From Allobosea sp. (GTDB taxonomy: Bacteria; Pseudomonadota; Alphaproteobacteria; Rhizobiales; Beijerinckiaceae): a stretch of 8,505 bases of DNA. A model generated the notes under the pieces. It had not been told where the DNA came from, made no database searches, and saw only the letters and a list, made by a program, of their open reading frames with translations. Position 1 is the first letter of the stretch. Every line of letters begins with the position of its first letter. Both the position numbers and the translations under genes were made by a program. The DNA is taken from contig JAKFWE010000133.1 of the NCBI GenBank assembly GCA_021732895.1, positions 1 through 8,505 on the forward strand. Reading direction: 5' to 3'. Below are positions 6,013 to 8,505 of the stretch, one piece after another.

Positions 6013-6414
6013 ATGACGATCTCGATGGCGGGGCTGCCGGCCTTCCTGCTGTATTTTTGCCTGGGCCTCGCCCTGATCGCCTGTTTCGCGTCGATCTACC
6101 TGAAATTCACCGCCCATGACGAGATCGCGCTGATCCGCGGCGGCAATCTCTCGGCCGCGGTCGCTCTCGGCGGCAACATCGCCGGCTTCTCGATCCCTCT
6201 GGAGAAAGCGATCTCGCAGGCCGCCAGCATCGCCGACTGCGTGCTCTGGGGGCTCGCGGCCATGCTGATCCAGTTCGCAGCCTACGGCGTTGCGCGATGG
6301 CTCATTCCCGACCTGTCGCGAAAGATCGAGGAGGACCGCCTGCCATCGGCGGCGATGCTCGCGGTGATCGCGGTGATCTCGGGCACGCTGGCGGCCGCCA
6401 GCATGACCGAGTGA
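6013..6414 (+). CDS. DUF350 family inner-membrane protein (YjfL-like)
   Basis: The 133-residue protein is hydrophobic with about four membrane segments, near 9-31, 46-65, 73-97 and 111-130. It carries the DUF350 signature EIALIRGGNLSAAVALGGNI (37-56) followed by GFSIPLEKAI, close to the consensus of this small family, which includes E. coli YjfL (UPF0719). The function of the family is not established; it has been linked by gene neighbourhood to ATP-grasp ligases and envelope stress proteins. The frame is open back to 5923, but that stretch is Arg-rich and unlike the family; the ATG at 6013 has a G-rich ribosome-binding site and gives a normal N-terminus. It is followed after 16 bp by the DUF1190 gene and then the ligase, so the three form one operon. 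A few polar or charged residues (Glu64, Lys65) lie between segments and might be functional. Family call is firm, function unknown. Confidence 0.88.
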   Translation: MTISMAGLPAFLLYFCLGLALIACFASIYLKFTAHDEIALIRGGNLSAAVALGGNIAGFSIPLEKAISQAASIADCVLWGLAAMLIQFAAYGVARWLIPDLSRKIEEDRLPSAAMLAVIAVISGTLAAASMTE

Positions 6415-6430
6415 TGGCGGGGACGAGACG

Positions 6431-7039
6431 ATGAAGCGCTCGACCCAGATCGGATTGGCCGCCGCCGGCATCGTTCTCGTGGCCACGACCTTGTCGCTGA
6501 TCGGCGGCGGCGACGAGGAGGAGTCGCTCGTCTACAATTCGCTGGCGGAATGCCGCGCCGCAGGCCAGCTCTCCGCGACCCAGTGCGAGCAGCGCTTCAA
6601 CGAAGCTTCGGCGAACCATTTGCGCGACGCCAAGAAGTTCAGTTCGTCCAGCGCCTGCGAGACGGAATACGGCGCGGGCTCGTGCCGGGCCGGCACATGG
6701 AACAACGCCCAGGTCTTCATTCCGGCGCTCGCCGGAATCATGCTGGCGCGGAGCCTGGCGCAGGGCGGAGGCGTAGCCCAGCCTCTGCTGCCGCCGACGC
6801 AACAGGCCTGTCCGCCAGGTTCTGCGGCGCCGGAGTGCCAGCAGGCGCGCTCGTCGGGCTCCTCCTCTTCAGGCGCCAGCTATGGCGGCGGCAGCCGCGC
6901 GCGCGCCTATTCCACCACATCCGGAGATCGGGTGGTGGCGCGCTCCGGCGGCGGCGCCGGTTCCGCGACGACGCGCAGCGTCTCGTCGCGCGGCGGCTTC
7001 GGCTCCAGCGCCCGTTCGTTCTCGTCCTCCTCGTCCTGA
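6431..7039 (+). CDS. DUF1190 family envelope protein (YgiB/YjfM-like)
   Basis: The 202-residue protein begins with a short basic stretch and a hydrophobic segment (about 7-25), which could be a signal peptide or membrane anchor. The core has four cysteines (41, 52, 76, 85) in the order and contexts of E. coli YgiB (AEC...QC...ACETEYG...SC), then WNNAQVFIPALAGIMLARSL (90-109), which matches the family's FWMPLMAGYMMGR region, and the RGGFGSSAR motif (187-195). The tail from residue 140 is Ser/Gly-rich. E. coli YgiB is a predicted lipoprotein, but here no cysteine follows the hydrophobic segment (LSLIGGGDEEE), so it is probably not lipidated. Two extra cysteines (127, 136) lie in a CPPGSAAPEC stretch. 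Function is unknown. It lies between the DUF350 gene and the ligase gene, with 1 bp to the latter, so it is probably the partner or even the substrate of that ligase. Confidence 0.85.
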   Translation: MKRSTQIGLAAAGIVLVATTLSLIGGGDEEESLVYNSLAECRAAGQLSATQCEQRFNEASANHLRDAKKFSSSSACETEYGAGSCRAGTWNNAQVFIPALAGIMLARSLAQGGGVAQPLLPPTQQACPPGSAAPECQQARSSGSSSSGASYGGGSRARAYSTTSGDRVVARSGGGAGSATTRSVSSRGGFGSSARSFSSSSS

Positions 7040-7040
7040 G

Positions 7041-8207
7041 ATGCGCCGGATCGTATTGCCGCCGCGCCCGGACTGGCCGGAGCAGGTCGAGCGGCTCGGC
7101 TTCGGGTTCCATTCGCCCGACGGCGCGCCCTACTGGAGCGAGAGCGCGGCCTACGCGTTCTCGCTGGAGCAGATCGAGCGCGACATCGAGGCGCCGACAG
7201 GCGAGATCGAGCAGCTGTGCTTCGCCTTCATCGACCGGGCGCTGGCCAGCGAGGCGATCCTGACCCGGCTCGCTATTCCTCAGGCGCAATGGAGTTTCAT
7301 CGCCGAAAGCTGGAAACGCGGCGACCGCAACCTCTACGGCCGGCTCGATTTCGCCTATGACGGCAAGGGGCCGGCCAGGCTGCTGGAATACAACGCGGAC
7401 ACGCCGACCGCGCTGCTCGAGGCCAGCGTGGTGCAATGGGACTGGCTCGAACAGGCCATGGCGCGCGGCGCGCTGCCGAAAGGCTGCGACCAGTTCAACT
7501 CGATCCACGAGCGGCTCGTCGCGGCCTTCGCCGGGTTGCGCCAGCCCTCGCCCTTTCGGCTGCATCTCGCCTGCGTCGCCGACAGCGCCGAGGATCGCGG
7601 CACGGTCGATTACCTGCTGGATTGCGCCGTGCAGGCCGGGCTGGACGCGCGCTTCACCGAAATCGAGGAGATCGGCCTTCTCAGCGACGGCGGCTTCTGC
7701 GACGGCGCCAACCAGCCGATCGAGACCCTGTTCAAGCTCTATCCCTGGGAGTGGCTGTTCCGGGAGCGATATGCGCCCAACCTCGCCACCGCGCGGTGCC
7801 AGTTCGTCGAACCGCCATGGAAGGCTCTGCTCTCCAACAAGGGGCTGCTGGCCTATCTCTGGGAGATGGAGCCGGGCCACCCGAACCTGCTGCCGGCTTT
7901 CTTCGAGGGCGACAAGCGCTGCGCCACGCTCGGCCCGAGCCATGTCCGCAAGCCGATCTATTCGCGGGAAGGCGCCAATGTCGCGCTGGTCGATCGCGGC
8001 GCGGTCGTGCACAGCGACGACGGTCCCTACGGTGCGGAGGGGTTCATCCTGCAGCAGACGGCCCCCATCCCGGCCTTCGACGGGGCCTATCCCGTGCTCG
8101 GCTCCTGGCTCGTCGCCTCGCAGGCCTGTGGCCTCGGCATCCGCGAGGACGACACGCCGATCACCGGCAATCTCTCGCGTTTCGTGCCGCACTACATCGC
8201 GCCGTGA
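7041..8207 (+). CDS. Glutathionylspermidine synthetase-type ATP-grasp ligase (YgiC/YjfC-like)
   Basis: This 388-residue protein matches in length and sequence the ATP-grasp C-terminal half of E. coli glutathionylspermidine synthetase, as in the stand-alone paralogues YgiC and YjfC. Visible motifs are YGRLDFAYDG (99-108) with Arg101/Asp103, LLEYNADTPTALLE (114-127) with Glu116/Asn118, KLYPWEW (232-238), WKALLSNKGLLAYLWE (260-275) with Lys267, and KPIYSREGANV (304-314) with Lys304. These correspond in order to the Mg/ATP and substrate residues of the family, so it should be active. Such enzymes form an amide bond between a carboxylate and an amine using ATP. No amidase domain is present. The true substrate is not known; spermidine-glutathione should not be assumed. 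The ATG at 7041 follows the DUF1190 stop by 1 bp with no Shine-Dalgarno, implying coupled translation. The frame is open upstream within DUF1190, but the start chosen gives the family N-terminus and length. Confidence 0.92.
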   Translation: MRRIVLPPRPDWPEQVERLGFGFHSPDGAPYWSESAAYAFSLEQIERDIEAPTGEIEQLCFAFIDRALASEAILTRLAIPQAQWSFIAESWKRGDRNLYGRLDFAYDGKGPARLLEYNADTPTALLEASVVQWDWLEQAMARGALPKGCDQFNSIHERLVAAFAGLRQPSPFRLHLACVADSAEDRGTVDYLLDCAVQAGLDARFTEIEEIGLLSDGGFCDGANQPIETLFKLYPWEWLFRERYAPNLATARCQFVEPPWKALLSNKGLLAYLWEMEPGHPNLLPAFFEGDKRCATLGPSHVRKPIYSREGANVALVDRGAVVHSDDGPYGAEGFILQQTAPIPAFDGAYPVLGSWLVASQACGLGIREDDTPITGNLSRFVPHYIAP

Positions 8208-8232
8208 CCGCGGGACCGGCCGGTGCTAGGCT
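8204..8232 (+). promoter_or_regulatory. Possible promoter for a leaderless VOC-gene transcript
   Basis: GTGACC (8204-8209) and TAGGCT (8227-8232) are separated by 17 bp. With the usual 6-7 nt from -10 to start, transcription would begin at about 8239, the A of the next gene's ATG. No Shine-Dalgarno precedes that ATG, which agrees with a leaderless mRNA. The element overlaps the last codons of the ligase gene. The match to consensus is moderate. Confidence 0.4.
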
Positions 8233-8238
8233 GGGTTC

Positions 8239-8505
8239 ATGACGACGTCACCTCCGCGCGGTCTCGACCATCTGGTCATCGGCGTCCACGATCTCGACGC
8301 CGCCGCCGCCCTCTACCAGCGCCTCGGCTTCACGGTGGGCGCCCGCAACACGCACCCCTGGGGCACGCAGAACCGCATCGTGCAGTTTCCCGGCGCCTTT
8401 TTGGAGCTGATCACGGTCGGCGACGCGGGCGCGATCCCACCGCATGGCCCGCGCCGGTTCTCCTTCGGCGCCTTCGTCCGCGACGCGCTGGCTCGCGGGG
8501 AGGGG
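8239..8505 (+). CDS. VOC superfamily / glyoxalase-like domain protein, N-terminal part (runs off the right edge)
   Basis: The first 89 codons are present without a stop. The sequence starts with the vicinal-oxygen-chelate pattern GLDHLVIGVHDLDAAAALYQ (8-27), LGFTV, then HPWGTQNRIVQFPGAFLELI (39-58), the signature of the glyoxalase-like domain group (Pfam Glyoxalase_3 type). His11 and Glu56 fall where VOC proteins place metal ligands, and His39 may contribute. Members include dioxygenases, lyases and resistance proteins, so the reaction cannot be deduced. It begins 31 bp after the ligase gene, has no ribosome-binding site, and may have its own promoter, so membership in the preceding operon is doubtful. 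The remainder of the protein lies outside the window. Confidence 0.88.
   Translation, partial: MTTSPPRGLDHLVIGVHDLDAAAALYQRLGFTVGARNTHPWGTQNRIVQFPGAFLELITVGDAGAIPPHGPRRFSFGAFVRDALARGEG

Noticed and set aside
3910..6486. 858-codon open frame on the minus strand across pyrG and the DUF350 gene
   Set aside because: It is antisense to clearly coding pyrG, is Arg/His/Asp-rich like a G/C codon-bias shadow, shows no recognisable domain, and runs through the 36-bp repeats.
6738..8192. 484-codon open frame on the minus strand opposite the ATP-grasp ligase gene
   Set aside because: The plus strand encodes a full-length conserved enzyme with catalytic motifs; the antisense product resembles no family and has shadow composition.

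Overview
The window is G+C-rich (roughly two thirds by eye) with strong G/C third-position bias, and gene order and protein sequences point to an alphaproteobacterium of the Hyphomicrobiales (Rhizobiales) type. The best markers are the compact trpG-trpD-trpC-moaC-moeA run, an arrangement typical of that order where lexA often follows, and secG next to pyrG. I cannot name a genus from the sequence.

Left half (1-3336, minus strand): a tight operon of tryptophan and molybdenum-cofactor genes, read right to left as trpG, trpD, trpC, moaC and the start of moeA, which is cut by the window edge. trpC/moaC and moaC/moeA overlap by 4 bp (ATGA), so translation is probably coupled. The striking feature is an in-frame amber codon (TAG, 2432-2434) in trpD, immediately after the GTGGD phosphoribosyl-pyrophosphate loop. 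Everything else in trpD is intact, so this is either a recent nonsense mutation, a sequence error, or, least likely, a tolerated stop.

Centre (3337-4248): a divergent intergenic region between trpG and secG holds a 21-bp-period direct repeat, a 7+7 bp inverted repeat and a 15-bp stem-loop that competes with a smaller hairpin. Then come secG, a terminator-like hairpin right after it, and a 36-bp tandem repeat (two identical copies, one diverged, one degenerate), each copy carrying a GC stem with a GAAA loop and the better copies a T-rich tail. A roughly 15-nt motif appears in the loop of a stem upstream of both secG and pyrG.

Right half (4249-8505, plus strand): pyrG (CTP synthase), then a three-gene cassette of a DUF350 membrane protein (YjfL-like), a DUF1190 protein (YgiB/YjfM-like) and a glutathionylspermidine-synthetase-type ATP-grasp ligase (YgiC/YjfC-like). 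The cassette probably acts at the cell envelope, with the ligase joining an amine or peptide to an unknown acceptor. The window ends in a truncated VOC/glyoxalase-like gene that may be transcribed without a leader.

No tRNA, rRNA, insertion sequence or CRISPR array was seen. The long antisense open frames over pyrG and the ligase gene are codon-bias shadows. The least explained items are the trpD amber codon, the repeat and hairpin elements around secG, and the substrate of the DUF350/DUF1190/ATP-grasp cassette.
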